The notes under the pieces were generated by a model. That model made no database searches. It had not been told where the DNA came from and saw nothing but the letters and a program-made list of their open reading frames with translations. Below are positions 45,996 through 55,129 of a DNA stretch of 64,000 nt, piece by piece (position 1 is the first letter of the stretch; every line of letters begins with the position of its first letter). The stretch is taken from assembly GCF_902497785.1 (NCBI RefSeq), contig NZ_CABVHK010000003.1, forward strand, positions 62,001 through 126,000, in the 5' to 3' direction. Position numbers and translations under genes: made by a program. The stretch comes from Pseudomonas fluorescens. GTDB taxonomy: Bacteria; Pseudomonadota; Gammaproteobacteria; Pseudomonadales; Pseudomonadaceae.

Positions 45996-46675
45996 GCGAG
46001 GCTCCGGGTCACGGCGGACAACAGCTGTTCTTCATCCAGCCAACGCAGGCTGCGACCTTTGAATGGCAACACACCACGGGTGTATTTGGCGCTGGCCTGG
46101 GTGCCCGACCGCGACGCTGCGTCGAGGATGCGTTCATCGATGGCATGAATCCCGTCGACCTCATCCACTGGCACCACCACCGGCCCGCCGTGCGCCGCGA
46201 TAATCAGCATCCGCGGCATCACGCGCGCACCGGACGCGACGCTGCTCGCGCCGTCCAGCCCGAGCAATTCAACCAGCGACAGGCACGCCACCAGCGCGCC
46301 GCGTACATTGGCCACGCCGAGCAAGGCCCGGGAACGCTGGTGCGGCAGGGAGTGAATCGCTTGCAGCGGCGCCACCTCCACCAGACTGCGAGTGACCAGC
46401 CCCAGCCATTCCTCGCCGAGGCGAAACATCAACAACGAGCGAGTTTTCACCTCGCTTTCGACCGCGACAGAGACTTCACCTCGGTCTTCCTGTTGCAGTG
46501 CGTAGCGATCGAGCAAACGCGTGGCAGCGGCTGAATACACCGCGCAATTGCGGCAATGCACGTGCTCGATCAACAGCGGGCAGGACTTGTCGCCGTGGAT
46601 ACCGATGCGGTTCCAGCAATCGTCGATGGCCTCGGCGTCTTCATGGGTGAGGCGAAAGGTGTCGGCGGCGTTCAT
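45992..46675 (-). CDS. wspD: CheW-like adaptor WspD
   Basis: A 227-residue CheW-domain protein (LMFRLGEEWLGLVTRSLVEVAPLQAIHSLPHQRS, then VRGALVACLSL) with an N-terminal extension containing three cysteines (SCPLLIEHVHCRNCAVY). It links WspA to WspE. It overlaps wspC and wspE by four bases each. Confidence 0.95.
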   Translation of the reverse strand: MNAADTFRLTHEDAEAIDDCWNRIGIHGDKSCPLLIEHVHCRNCAVYSAAATRLLDRYALQQEDRGEVSVAVESEVKTRSLLMFRLGEEWLGLVTRSLVEVAPLQAIHSLPHQRSRALLGVANVRGALVACLSLVELLGLDGASSVASGARVMPRMLIIAAHGGPVVVPVDEVDGIHAIDERILDAASRSGTQASAKYTRGVLPFKGRSLRWLDEEQLLSAVTRSLA

Positions 46676-47934
46676 CGTTTGCGCTCACTGTTGGCGCGTT
46701 CGCTGCGGGCGGCGCGGTCTTGCAATCGTTTCGCGCCCGCCGTATCGCCTTGGGATTGCAGCAGGGCGGCCAGGTGCATCAACGCATCGGGATGGTGCGG
46801 TTCGAGGTACAAGGCCTTGCGATAAAAACCCTGGGCTTCGAAGACGCTGCCGGCCACATCACTGAGCAGACCGAGCCAATAAAAGACCTGGGCCACGGGC
46901 TCGTGGCTGCGCAGATAGCTTTCGCACGCTGCTCGGGCTTCGGCACTTTTGCCTTCGTTGGCCAATGCGGCGATGCTCGCCAGCAACGTGGCGGCGTCGG
47001 GGTTGGCGGCTTTGGTCGCCACGGGCAGTGGCGTCACGCTCGCGAACGGCTGGCGGCGAACGGGCGGCGGCGTCACGCTGCGCACCGGTTGACGCACCGG
47101 CAGCGGCGTCGGCACGAAGGCCGGAATCGGCTCGGGCACGTGCTGCCGACTGAACGCGAAAGACTGCGGGATGCCGATCGAGCGCATGCCAAACCGTCCC
47201 AGCAGACTGCCCTCGGCAGGGCCGATAAACAGCACACCGTCGACATGGGTCAGACGCTTGAGCACCTCGAAGACTTGTTGTTGGGTGGGCTGGTCGAAAT
47301 AGATCAACAGGTTGCGGCAGAACACGAAGTCATACGGCGGCTCGCTGGCCAACAACGTCGGATCGAGCAGATTGCCGACCTGCAAACGCACTTGTTCGAG
47401 CACCCGCTCGCTGAGTCGATAGCCATCGTTTTCCGCAACGAAATGCCGTTCGCGAAAAGCGATGTCCTGGCCACGAAATGAATTTTTTCCGTACCGCGCG
47501 CGTTTGGCCTTCTCCACCGATAACGGGCTGACGTCCATGCCCTCGACTTTGAACTGATGCGGCTTCAACCCGGCATCGAGCAACGCCATGGCGATGGAAT
47601 ACGGTTCTTCACCGGTGGAACACGGCAGGCTGAGGATCCGCAGGGCGCGCATATGATTGATGTCGTTAAGGCGTCCAACCGCCAGTTTCGCCAACGTGGC
47701 GAAAGATTCCGGGTAGCGGAAAAACCAGGTTTCGGGGACGATCACCGCTTCAATCAACGCCTGTTGCTCGTCCCGCGAGCCTTGCAACGTGTGCCAGTAC
47801 TCATCAGCCGTCAGCGCACTGCACGCCGTGGTGCGCTGGCGCACTGCGCGCTCGATGATCGCCGGCCCCACCGAGGTCACATCAAGGCCGATGCGTTCCT
47901 TGAGGAAATCGAAAAACCGCTGATCGCTGCTCAT
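46672..47934 (-). CDS. wspC: CheR-type methyltransferase with TPR, WspC
   Basis: A 420-residue SAM-dependent methyltransferase that methylates WspA and thus stimulates signalling. The CheR domain has ILSLPCSTGEEPYSIAM (SAM site) and FCRNLLIYF. A proline-rich linker leads to a TPR-like C-terminus (AQGFYRKALYLEPHHPDALMHLAALLQSQGD). The start MSSDQRFF overlaps wspB by four bases; the ORF could extend to 48027 but would lie in wspB. Confidence 0.95.
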   Translation of the reverse strand: MSSDQRFFDFLKERIGLDVTSVGPAIIERAVRQRTTACSALTADEYWHTLQGSRDEQQALIEAVIVPETWFFRYPESFATLAKLAVGRLNDINHMRALRILSLPCSTGEEPYSIAMALLDAGLKPHQFKVEGMDVSPLSVEKAKRARYGKNSFRGQDIAFRERHFVAENDGYRLSERVLEQVRLQVGNLLDPTLLASEPPYDFVFCRNLLIYFDQPTQQQVFEVLKRLTHVDGVLFIGPAEGSLLGRFGMRSIGIPQSFAFSRQHVPEPIPAFVPTPLPVRQPVRSVTPPPVRRQPFASVTPLPVATKAANPDAATLLASIAALANEGKSAEARAACESYLRSHEPVAQVFYWLGLLSDVAGSVFEAQGFYRKALYLEPHHPDALMHLAALLQSQGDTAGAKRLQDRAARSERANSERKR

Positions 47935-48467
47935 GGCCGCTCCTCGAGCTGCGCCAGATCCAGCGGCGGCGAAGGGAACAGCAACGCGCGCACGTGATCG
48001 TCCAGCAGATCGGCGACCCGTACCCATTGCAACAAACCCTGAGCATCTTCACGCACCGGCCCGAGGTACGGCGCCTGGCGATTGTCCAGGCCATAAGGCT
48101 GGAAATCCGCGGGGTTGCAGCGCAGCGTGTCGGTCGCCTGCTCCAGGATCAGCCCGAGCAATTGCGCATCGGCGGACTCATCCGGACGGTAATTGACCAG
48201 CACCAGCCGTGTGCTGGTGCGGGCCTGAGCCGGTTTACCAAAGGTCAGCGCACTGACGTCGATCACCGGCACCACGGCGCCGCGATAGGCAAACACCCCG
48301 GCCACCCAGTCAGGTGCGCGGGGGATGGGTTTCAATGGCAGGCGCGGCAGCACTTCCGCCACTTCGATCGCTTGCAACGCATAGCGCTCGCTGCCGATGC
48401 GAAACACCAGGAACAGTGCATGCAACGCCGGCTTCACGGCGGCGCGTTTAGCCGTGAGTTCGCTCAT
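47931..48467 (-). CDS. wspB: CheW-like adaptor WspB
   Basis: A 178-residue CheW-domain protein (LFLVFRIGSERYALQAIEVAEVLPRLPLKPIPRAP, then VAGVFAYRGAVVPVIDV) that couples receptor to kinase together with WspD. It overlaps the wspA stop by one base (TGATG) and wspC by four. Confidence 0.95.
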   Translation of the reverse strand: MSELTAKRAAVKPALHALFLVFRIGSERYALQAIEVAEVLPRLPLKPIPRAPDWVAGVFAYRGAVVPVIDVSALTFGKPAQARTSTRLVLVNYRPDESADAQLLGLILEQATDTLRCNPADFQPYGLDNRQAPYLGPVREDAQGLLQWVRVADLLDDHVRALLFPSPPLDLAQLEERP

Positions 48468-50089
48468 CAGACTTTGAATCGCGAAACGCCGCCACGCAGG
48501 CCCACAGCCACCTGACTCAGCTCGTCGATGGCAAAACTGGCCTGGCGCAGGGACTCGACGGTCTGGCTGCTGGCATCGCCCAACTGCACCAGCGCGTGGT
48601 TGATCTGCTCGGCGCCGGTAGCCTGGGCCTGCATGCCTTCGTTGACCATCAACACCCGTGGCGCGAGCGCCTGAACCTGATGGATGATCTGCGACAGCTG
48701 CTCGCCCACCTGCTGCACCTCGGACATGCCGCGACGCACTTCTTCGGAAAACTTGTCCATGCCCATGACCCCCGCCGACACGGCCGACTGGATCTCGCGC
48801 ACCATCTGCTCGATGTCGTAAGTGGCCACGGCGGTCTGGTCCGCCAGGCGCCGCACTTCGGTAGCGACCACGGCAAACCCGCGGCCGTATTCACCGGCCT
48901 TTTCCGCTTCGATGGCGGCGTTCAAGGACAACAGATTGGTCTGGTCGGCGACTTTGACGATGGTCACGACGACCTGGTTAATGTTGCCGGCCTTCTCGTT
49001 GAGGATCGCCAGTTTGGCGTTGACCAGATCGGCGGCGCCCATCACCGAGTGCATGGTCTCTTCCATCCGCGCCAGGCCTTGCTGCCCGGAACCGGCGGCC
49101 ACCGAAGCCTGATCGGCGGCTGTGGAGACTTCGGTCATGGTGCGGACCAGATCGCGGGAAGTGGCCGCGATTTCACGGGACGTGGCGCCGATTTCGGTGG
49201 TAGTGGCGGCAGTTTCGGTGGCGGTGGCTTGTTGCTGTTTGGACGTCGCGGCAATTTCAGTCACCGACGTGGTGACCTGTACCGACGAGCGCTGGGCCTG
49301 GGACACCAGCGAGGTCAGCTCGGCCATCATGTCGTTGAAGCCGGTTTCCACGGCGCCGAATTCGTCCTTGCGCGCCAGGTTCAGACGCCCGCTGAGGTCG
49401 CCGGTGCGCATGATTTGCAGAATCTCGACGATGCGGTTCATCGGCGCCATGATCGCGCGCATCAGCAGCAAACCGCAGAGACCGGCCGCGAGCACTGCCA
49501 CCAGCAGGGAAATACCCATGATGGTTTTCGCGGTGACCACCGCAGCATCGATGGCTGCAATGTCCTCGTCCGCCACGGCTTTGTTTTCGCGGATGATGTC
49601 ATTGAGCTTCATGCGCCCTGCGGTCCAGGCCGGGGTCAGTTGCTCGTTGAACATCTTGATGGCTTCGCCTTCCTGGTTGCGCTTGTGCAGGTCGAGCACC
49701 GCCGCCAGGACTTTGTTGTAATGCTCATGGAGTTTTTCGAAAACGGCGTATTCGACCTTGTCCTCGTCCGTGGTCACGGTCTGCTGATACTTGCCCATCT
49801 GCTCGAGCAGACGCGCCTGGAAGGTGTTGAAATTCTCGGCCTCTTCAGGGGTGAAGCCCTGCCCTTCTTTCAAGCCGAGCATTTCCTGGGTACGCAGGTA
49901 AGTGTCGACCCAGGCGCTGCGCACCATCGAGCTGTAATACAGCCCTGGAAGTGCGTCTTCGCGAACGCTGGCTTCACTTTCCTCGATTTTCAACAGCCGC
50001 GAATACGAGACAATGACCATCAGCAACATGATGGCGATGATCACCGCAAAGCTCGCCAAAATGCGTTGGCGCAACGTCCAGTTCTTCAC
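48467..50089 (-). CDS. wspA: Methyl-accepting chemotaxis protein WspA
   Basis: The 540-residue receptor of the surface-sensing Wsp pathway. It has an N-terminal membrane helix, a periplasmic four-helix-type sensor of about 140 residues, a second helix (ISLLVAVLAAGLCGLLLM), a HAMP domain and a long coiled-coil signalling region with the tip EAEKAGEYGRGFAVVATEVRRLADQT. I use the GTG at 50089, preceded by GAGGA six bases upstream; an earlier TTG at 50113 is unlikely. It is the first gene of the wsp operon. Confidence 0.96.
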   Translation of the reverse strand: MKNWTLRQRILASFAVIIAIMLLMVIVSYSRLLKIEESEASVREDALPGLYYSSMVRSAWVDTYLRTQEMLGLKEGQGFTPEEAENFNTFQARLLEQMGKYQQTVTTDEDKVEYAVFEKLHEHYNKVLAAVLDLHKRNQEGEAIKMFNEQLTPAWTAGRMKLNDIIRENKAVADEDIAAIDAAVVTAKTIMGISLLVAVLAAGLCGLLLMRAIMAPMNRIVEILQIMRTGDLSGRLNLARKDEFGAVETGFNDMMAELTSLVSQAQRSSVQVTTSVTEIAATSKQQQATATETAATTTEIGATSREIAATSRDLVRTMTEVSTAADQASVAAGSGQQGLARMEETMHSVMGAADLVNAKLAILNEKAGNINQVVVTIVKVADQTNLLSLNAAIEAEKAGEYGRGFAVVATEVRRLADQTAVATYDIEQMVREIQSAVSAGVMGMDKFSEEVRRGMSEVQQVGEQLSQIIHQVQALAPRVLMVNEGMQAQATGAEQINHALVQLGDASSQTVESLRQASFAIDELSQVAVGLRGGVSRFKV

Positions 50090-50231
50090 AGTCAGTCCTC
50101 GGGGCTGTTTCAAATGCTGGGCAGTATAGCCGAGGGTGCTGTTTCATTAGTAAGGGGGATGCGGGGCAGTTCTCATCCTCGCCTGGAAAATGCTGGAGTT
50201 GGCCTTGGGGTGCTTGGGCGTGGCTGATGAC

Positions 50232-50327
50232 GCCATCGCGGGCAAGCCCGCTCCCACAGGGATTTGGGGCGTTCCAGAATAATGTGATCGACCCCAATCC
50301 TGTGGGAGCGGGCTTGCCCGCGATGGC
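50232..50327. repeat. REP doublet, GTGGGAGCGGGC family, outward arms
   Basis: GCCATCGCGGGCAAGCCCGC then an inverted GCGGGCTTGCCCGCGATGGC; the CCCACAG and CTGTGGG ends face the centre. It lies between wspA and the DUF533 gene. Confidence 0.92.
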
Positions 50328-50338
50328 GGCCTTGAGAT

Positions 50339-51061
50339 TTACACAGAAGCCTGGCGGACCTGTTTCTCCAGCTCAGCCTTCAAACCCGGTTCCAGTTTCA
50401 GTTGGCGCGCCAGTTCATCAAGGTACGACTTCTCCATAAAGTTCTCCTCATCCACCAGCATCACGCTCGCGATGTACATCTCGGCGGCTATTTCCGGCGT
50501 GCTGGCAGCGCGTGCCACATCGGTGGGGTCGAGCGGTTTGTTGAGCTCGGCGTGCAGCCAGTGCTGCAATTCCTGATCGTTGTCGAGCTTGGTGAACTCG
50601 CCTTCGATCAACTCACGCTCGCGCTCATCGACATGACCATCGGCCTTGGCCGCAGCCACCAGTGCCTTGAGGATCGCCTGGCTGTGTTGCTCAACCTGCG
50701 CCGGTGGCACGCGGTCCACGGTTTGCGGTTCACCGCGCGCTGCCGTGCCCTGCTGGGCCTGCCAGTTGCCATACGCCTTGTAGGCAATGACCCCCAGCGC
50801 CGCAAGTCCGCCATAAATAGCGACTTTGCCGCCGACTTTGCGCACTTTTTTATTGCCGATCAGCAAGCCCATCGCACCAGCCGCCAGGGCACCGCCGCCC
50901 GCGCCTGACAGCAAACCGCCAAGGCCGCCCGAACCACCGCTGCCGCCGAGCAACCCGCCCAGTCCACCGCTGGAGGCTTTGTTCTTCGCGCCACCGGCCT
51001 TGTTCTGCAACAGGTCCTGGCCGGACTTGAGCAGTTGATCGAGCAATCCACGGGTAATCAT
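50339..51061 (-). CDS. DUF533/TerB-like membrane protein
   Basis: A 240-residue protein. The N-terminal third is glycine-rich with a hydrophobic stretch (GGGALAAGAMGLLIGNKKVRKVGGKVAIYGGLAALGVIAYKAY); the C-terminal part is a helical, acidic TerB-like domain (VAAAKADGHVDERERELIEGEF). This is the DUF533/YebE pattern of unknown function at the inner membrane. A GGAGGCGG ribosome-binding site supports the ATG at 51061. Confidence 0.88.
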   Translation of the reverse strand: MITRGLLDQLLKSGQDLLQNKAGGAKNKASSGGLGGLLGGSGGSGGLGGLLSGAGGGALAAGAMGLLIGNKKVRKVGGKVAIYGGLAALGVIAYKAYGNWQAQQGTAARGEPQTVDRVPPAQVEQHSQAILKALVAAAKADGHVDERERELIEGEFTKLDNDQELQHWLHAELNKPLDPTDVARAASTPEIAAEMYIASVMLVDEENFMEKSYLDELARQLKLEPGLKAELEKQVRQASV

Positions 51062-51199
51062 TTTCCGCCTCCAAAAAGGGCTGTACGGGACACATAAGGC
51101 CACCAGCCTAGTTCGAAAGTGCCCGGAGTCTTCTGCAGAGAGTGCTTCCAGATGTTGCTCATCTCCTGTAACACCGAAAAGCCCATCGATTAAAAAGAT

Positions 51200-51219
51200 A
51201 TACACTCAGGTGAATCTAT
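51200..51219. promoter_or_regulatory. Candidate LysR binding site before the regulator gene
   Basis: ATACACTCAGGTGAATCTAT is a dyad with 7 of 10 pairs matching, and its right half overlaps a TATAAA-like -10. GGTnnATCTATAA is shared with the region before the dehydrogenase gene. Confidence 0.4.
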
Positions 51220-51245
51220 AAAAACCGCCCACCGGGTACTTCCTG

Positions 51246-52160
51246 ATGATGACCCTGCGTCAAATCCGCCATTTCATTGCCGTGGCCGAGACCGGCTCGA
51301 TCTCGGCCGCCGCGCAAACCGCCTTCATTTCCCAATCGACGTTGACCCTGGCCATCCAGCAACTGGAGCAGGACATCGGCGTCAGCCTGTTTAACCGCCA
51401 CGCCAAAGGCATGACGCTGACCCACCAGGGGCATCAATTCCTGCGCCAGGCGCACTTGATTCTGGCGACCGTGGACAACGCCAAACGCAGCCTTCAACAA
51501 AGCACCGACCAGGTCGCCGGCCAGTTGATCATCGGCGTGACCAGCCTGGTCGCCGGTTACTACCTGGCGGATTTGCTCACCCGTTTTCAACGCGCCTACC
51601 CCAACGTCGAGCTCCGCGTGATGGAAGACGAGCGCCCGTACATCGAGCATTTGCTGGTCAGCGGCGAAATCGATGTCGGTGTGTTGATCCTCTCCAACCT
51701 CGAAGATCGCCACGCCCTGCAAACCGAAGTGCTGACCCATTCGCCCCACCGGTTGTGGCTGCCGGCCCAGCATCCGCTGCTGGAACACGACAGCATCAAC
51801 CTCGCGGATGTAACGCGTGAGCCGCTGATTCAGCTCAACGTCGATGAAATGGACCGCAATGCCCAGCGCATGTGGTCGGCGGCGTCGCTGCAACCGCGCA
51901 TCACCCTCAGAACCGCCTCGACCGAAGCGGTGCGCAGCCTGGTTGCCGCAGGATTGGGCGTTTCCATTCAGCCGGACATGACGTACCGCCCATGGTCACT
52001 GGAAGGCGACATCATCGAAGCCCGCCCGATTGCCGACCTCAACCAGACCCTCGACGTCGGCCTGGCCTGGCGCCGAGGCACGGCACGCCCGGCGTTGGTG
52101 GACCCGTTCCTGACCGTCGCGCGTGAACAACCCCACGGCGGGCGCAAGCCATCTATTTAA
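51246..52160 (+). CDS. LysR-family transcriptional regulator
   Basis: A 304-residue LysR regulator: winged helix-turn-helix (TGSISAAAQTAFISQSTLTLAIQQLEQDIGVSLFNRHAKG) and a periplasmic-binding-type effector domain (QLIIGVTSLVAGYYLADLLTRF). Its gene precedes the polyamine cluster in the same direction, 100 bases before the first dehydrogenase, so it probably controls that cluster and itself. The effector (perhaps putrescine or an aminoaldehyde) is an inference. ATG codons at 51246 and 51249 are both possible. Confidence 0.9.
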   Translation: MMTLRQIRHFIAVAETGSISAAAQTAFISQSTLTLAIQQLEQDIGVSLFNRHAKGMTLTHQGHQFLRQAHLILATVDNAKRSLQQSTDQVAGQLIIGVTSLVAGYYLADLLTRFQRAYPNVELRVMEDERPYIEHLLVSGEIDVGVLILSNLEDRHALQTEVLTHSPHRLWLPAQHPLLEHDSINLADVTREPLIQLNVDEMDRNAQRMWSAASLQPRITLRTASTEAVRSLVAAGLGVSIQPDMTYRPWSLEGDIIEARPIADLNQTLDVGLAWRRGTARPALVDPFLTVAREQPHGGRKPSI

Positions 52161-52217
52161 TCGAATGCCACCTTCAGTATTTAGAATTTGTCGACCTCGG
52201 ATCCCGGCACTAGTCTT

Positions 52218-52230
52218 GGTACATCTATAA
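52218..52230 (+). promoter_or_regulatory. Candidate promoter/operator of the polyamine cluster
   Basis: GGTACATCTATAA matches GGTGAATCTATAA before the LysR gene in 11 of 13 positions. TATAAG could serve as the -10, 30 bases before the start codon of the dehydrogenase. Confidence 0.4.
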
Positions 52231-52260
52231 GACGGCCGGGTCCCAGTCACAGGGAGCAGC

Positions 52261-53748
52261 ATGGCCACACAAGAAAAGAGAACCCGGAAAATGGCTGGCG
52301 CGCAGACCCCGTTGTTCACCGCGTTGTTGATCGATGGCGAACTGGTCGCGGGTGAGGGTTTTGTCGAACCTATCCTTAACCCCGCCACCGGCGAGGTCCT
52401 CACGCACATCGCCGAAGCCAGCACCGAGCAAGTCGAAGCCGCCATCTCCGCCGCCCACCGCGCCTTCAGCGGATGGTCACGGACCACGCCGCAGCAGCGC
52501 TCGAACCTGTTGCTGGACATCGCCAACGCCATCGAAAAACAAGCTGATTTGCTCGCCCGCCTCGAATCCCTGAACTGCGGCAAGCCGTTGCATCTGGCGC
52601 GTCAGGATGACCTGAGCGCGACGGTCGACGTGTTCCGCTTTTTCGCCGGTGCGGTGCGGTGCCAGACCGGCCAACTGAGCGGCGAATACCTGCCGGGTTA
52701 CACCAGCATGGTCCGTCGCGACCCGATTGGCGTGGTCGCCTCGATTGCGCCCTGGAACTACCCGATCATGATGGCCGCGTGGAAAATCGCCCCGGCCCTC
52801 GCTGCCGGCAACACGCTGGTGTTCAAACCGTCCGAGCACACACCGCTGTCGATTCTGGCCCTGGCGCCAGCGCTGGCCGAGATCCTGCCGCGCGGGGTGA
52901 TCAATATTATTTGCGGCGGCGGCGAAGGTGTTGGCCGCCACTTGGTCAGCCATCCCAAAGTGCGCATGGTGTCGCTGACCGGCGATATCGTCACCGGGCA
53001 GAAAATTCTCCAGGCCGCCGCGAAAACCCTTAAACGCACGCACCTCGAACTCGGCGGCAAAGCCCCGGTGATCGTCTGCAACGATGCCGATATCCAGGCA
53101 GTGGTCGAAGGCGTGCGCACTTACGGTTACTACAACGCCGGTCAGGATTGCACCGCCGCCTGCCGGATTTATGCCCAGGCCGGAATTCACGACCGACTGG
53201 TGGCTGAACTCGGCGCGGCGGTCAGCAGCCTGCGCTTCGCCGGCAAACGCGATGCGGATAACGAGATCGGGCCGCTGATCAGCACTCGTCAGCGCGACCG
53301 TGTCGCCAGCTTCGTCGAACGCGCCCTCGGCCAACCGCACATCGAGCGCGTGACGGGTGCGGCGGTGCATTCCGGTGCCGGTTTCTATTACCAACCGACC
53401 CTGCTGGCCGGCTGCAAGCAGAGCGATGAAATCGTTCAGCGCGAAGTGTTCGGGCCGGTGGTCACCGTGACCCGTTTCGATCAGCTCGAGCAAGCGGTGG
53501 ACTGGGCCAACGATTCGGAATACGGCCTCGCGTCCTCGGTCTGGACCCAGAACCTCGACAAGGCGATGCAGGTCGCCGCGCGGTTGCAGTACGGCTGCAC
53601 CTGGATCAACAGCCATTTCATGCTGGTCAGCGAAATGCCCCATGGCGGCCTGAAACGATCGGGCTACGGCAAAGACCTGTCCAGCGATTCGCTTCAGGAC
53701 TACAGCGTGGTGCGGCACATCATGGCGCGCCACGGACAGCATCTCTGA
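52261..53748 (+). CDS. Aminoaldehyde dehydrogenase (gamma-aminobutyraldehyde/betaine-aldehyde type), copy 1
   Basis: A 495-residue NAD-dependent aldehyde dehydrogenase with general base E263 (LELGGKAP) and catalytic C297 ([10 protein letters not shown]). The [10 protein letters not shown] block resembles PatD-type gamma-aminobutyraldehyde dehydrogenases. Together with the transporter genes downstream it suggests oxidation of 4-aminobutanal from putrescine to GABA. A second, closely related enzyme is encoded at 58 kb. An AGGGAG ribosome-binding site precedes the ATG. Confidence 0.9.
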   Translation: MATQEKRTRKMAGAQTPLFTALLIDGELVAGEGFVEPILNPATGEVLTHIAEASTEQVEAAISAAHRAFSGWSRTTPQQRSNLLLDIANAIEKQADLLARLESLNCGKPLHLARQDDLSATVDVFRFFAGAVRCQTGQLSGEYLPGYTSMVRRDPIGVVASIAPWNYPIMMAAWKIAPALAAGNTLVFKPSEHTPLSILALAPALAEILPRGVINIICGGGEGVGRHLVSHPKVRMVSLTGDIVTGQKILQAAAKTLKRTHLELGGKAPVIVCNDADIQAVVEGVRTYGYYNAGQDCTAACRIYAQAGIHDRLVAELGAAVSSLRFAGKRDADNEIGPLISTRQRDRVASFVERALGQPHIERVTGAAVHSGAGFYYQPTLLAGCKQSDEIVQREVFGPVVTVTRFDQLEQAVDWANDSEYGLASSVWTQNLDKAMQVAARLQYGCTWINSHFMLVSEMPHGGLKRSGYGKDLSSDSLQDYSVVRHIMARHGQHL

Positions 53749-53830
53749 CTACGCTAATAACAAGCCGCTAACGGCATGCTTCACCACGTTCAAAACTGCC
53801 CCGACCATAATTAAAGAAGAGGGAAATCCC

Positions 53831-54982
53831 ATGTTCGTGCACAAGACCGCACTGCTCAGTGCCATCACCACCGCACTGTTGGCCAGCGCCAGTATCCAGG
53901 CCGCCGAACCGCTGAAAGCCGTCGGCGCCGGCGAAGGTCAACTGGATATCGTCGCCTGGCCCGGCTATATCGAACGTGGCGAAAGCGACAAGGCCTACGA
54001 CTGGGTGACCGGTTTCGAGAAGGAAACCGGCTGCAAGGTCAATGTGAAAACCGCCGCGACTTCCGATGAGATGGTCAGCCTGATGTCCAAGGGCGGTTAT
54101 GACCTGGTAACGGCGTCGGGCGACGCGTCGCTGCGCTTGATCGCCGGCAAGCGTGTGCAGCCGATCAACACCGCGTTGATCCCGAACTGGAAGAACATTG
54201 ATCCGCGCCTGAAAGATGGCCCGTGGTACGTCGTCAACAAACAGACCTACGGCACTCCGTATCAGTGGGGCCCGAACGTGTTGATGTACAACACCAACGT
54301 GTTCAAGACCGCCCCGGACAGCTGGAGCGTGGTGTTCGAAGAGCAGAACCTGCCGGACGGCAAATCCAACAAGGGCCGGGTCCAGGCCTACGACGGTCCG
54401 ATCTACATCGCCGATGCGGCGCTCTACCTCAAGGCCAAACGTCCGGAACTGGGGATCAAGGATCCGTACCAGCTCAATGAAGAGCAATACAAAGCCGCGC
54501 TGGATCTGCTGCGCAAGCAACAGCCGTTGATCCACCGCTACTGGCATGACGCAACGGTGCAGATGAGTGACGTCAAGAACGAAGGCGTCGTGGCTTCCAG
54601 CACCTGGGGCTACATGGTCAACGGCCTGGTAGCGGACAAGCAGCCGGTGGCCTCGGTCATTCCAAAAGAAGGTGCAACGGGCTGGGCCGACACCACCATG
54701 CTGCACGCCGACGCCAAGCATCCGAACTGTGCCTACAAATGGATGGACTGGTCGCTGCAACCGAAAGTCCAGGGTGACCTGGCCGCCTGGTTCGGTTCGT
54801 TGCCGGCGGTTCCAGCGGCGTGCAAGGAGAGCGAATTGCTCGGTGCCGAAGGCTGCAAGACCAACGGTTTCGACCAGTTCGAGAAGATCGCCTTCTGGAA
54901 AACCCCGCAGGCTGAAGGCGGCAAGTTCGTGCCTTACAGCCGCTGGACCCAGGACTACATCGCGATCATGGGCGGTCGTTAA
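53831..54982 (+). CDS. ABC transporter periplasmic binding protein, polyamine type
   Basis: A 383-residue periplasmic protein of the PotD/YdcS group with a cleavable signal peptide (ending near SIQAAEP) and the mature start DIVAWPGYIERG. Four cysteines (GCKVN, PNCAYK, AACKE, EGCKT) could form disulfides. It would deliver putrescine or a related amine to the permeases encoded next. A REP doublet begins 12 bases after the stop and separates it from the ATPase gene. Confidence 0.9.
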   Translation: MFVHKTALLSAITTALLASASIQAAEPLKAVGAGEGQLDIVAWPGYIERGESDKAYDWVTGFEKETGCKVNVKTAATSDEMVSLMSKGGYDLVTASGDASLRLIAGKRVQPINTALIPNWKNIDPRLKDGPWYVVNKQTYGTPYQWGPNVLMYNTNVFKTAPDSWSVVFEEQNLPDGKSNKGRVQAYDGPIYIADAALYLKAKRPELGIKDPYQLNEEQYKAALDLLRKQQPLIHRYWHDATVQMSDVKNEGVVASSTWGYMVNGLVADKQPVASVIPKEGATGWADTTMLHADAKHPNCAYKWMDWSLQPKVQGDLAAWFGSLPAVPAACKESELLGAEGCKTNGFDQFEKIAFWKTPQAEGGKFVPYSRWTQDYIAIMGGR

Positions 54983-54993
54983 GCCCGCCTGAT

Positions 54994-55074
54994 ATCAAAA
55001 GATCGCAGCCTTCGGCAGCTCCTACACGGTGCACGTCGATCACCTGTAGGAGCTGCCGCAGGCTGCGATCTTTT
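54994..55074. repeat. REP doublet, GTAGGAGCTGCC family, outward arms
   Basis: ATCAAAAGATCGCAGCCTTC...GCAGCTCCTAC then GTAGGAGCTG...GGCTGCGATCTTTT. The left and right arms are of GAAGGC and GCAGGC subtypes. It lies between the binding-protein gene and the ATPase gene. Confidence 0.92.
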
Positions 55075-55129
55075 CGATGCTACAGCAGATTCAAATTTTA
55101 CAAAGCGCGCCTTTCCGGAGCACCGCACC

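Noticed and set aside
48596..50227. 543-codon plus-strand frame opposite wspA
   Set aside because: Shadow with Gly/His-rich text; wspA is complete.
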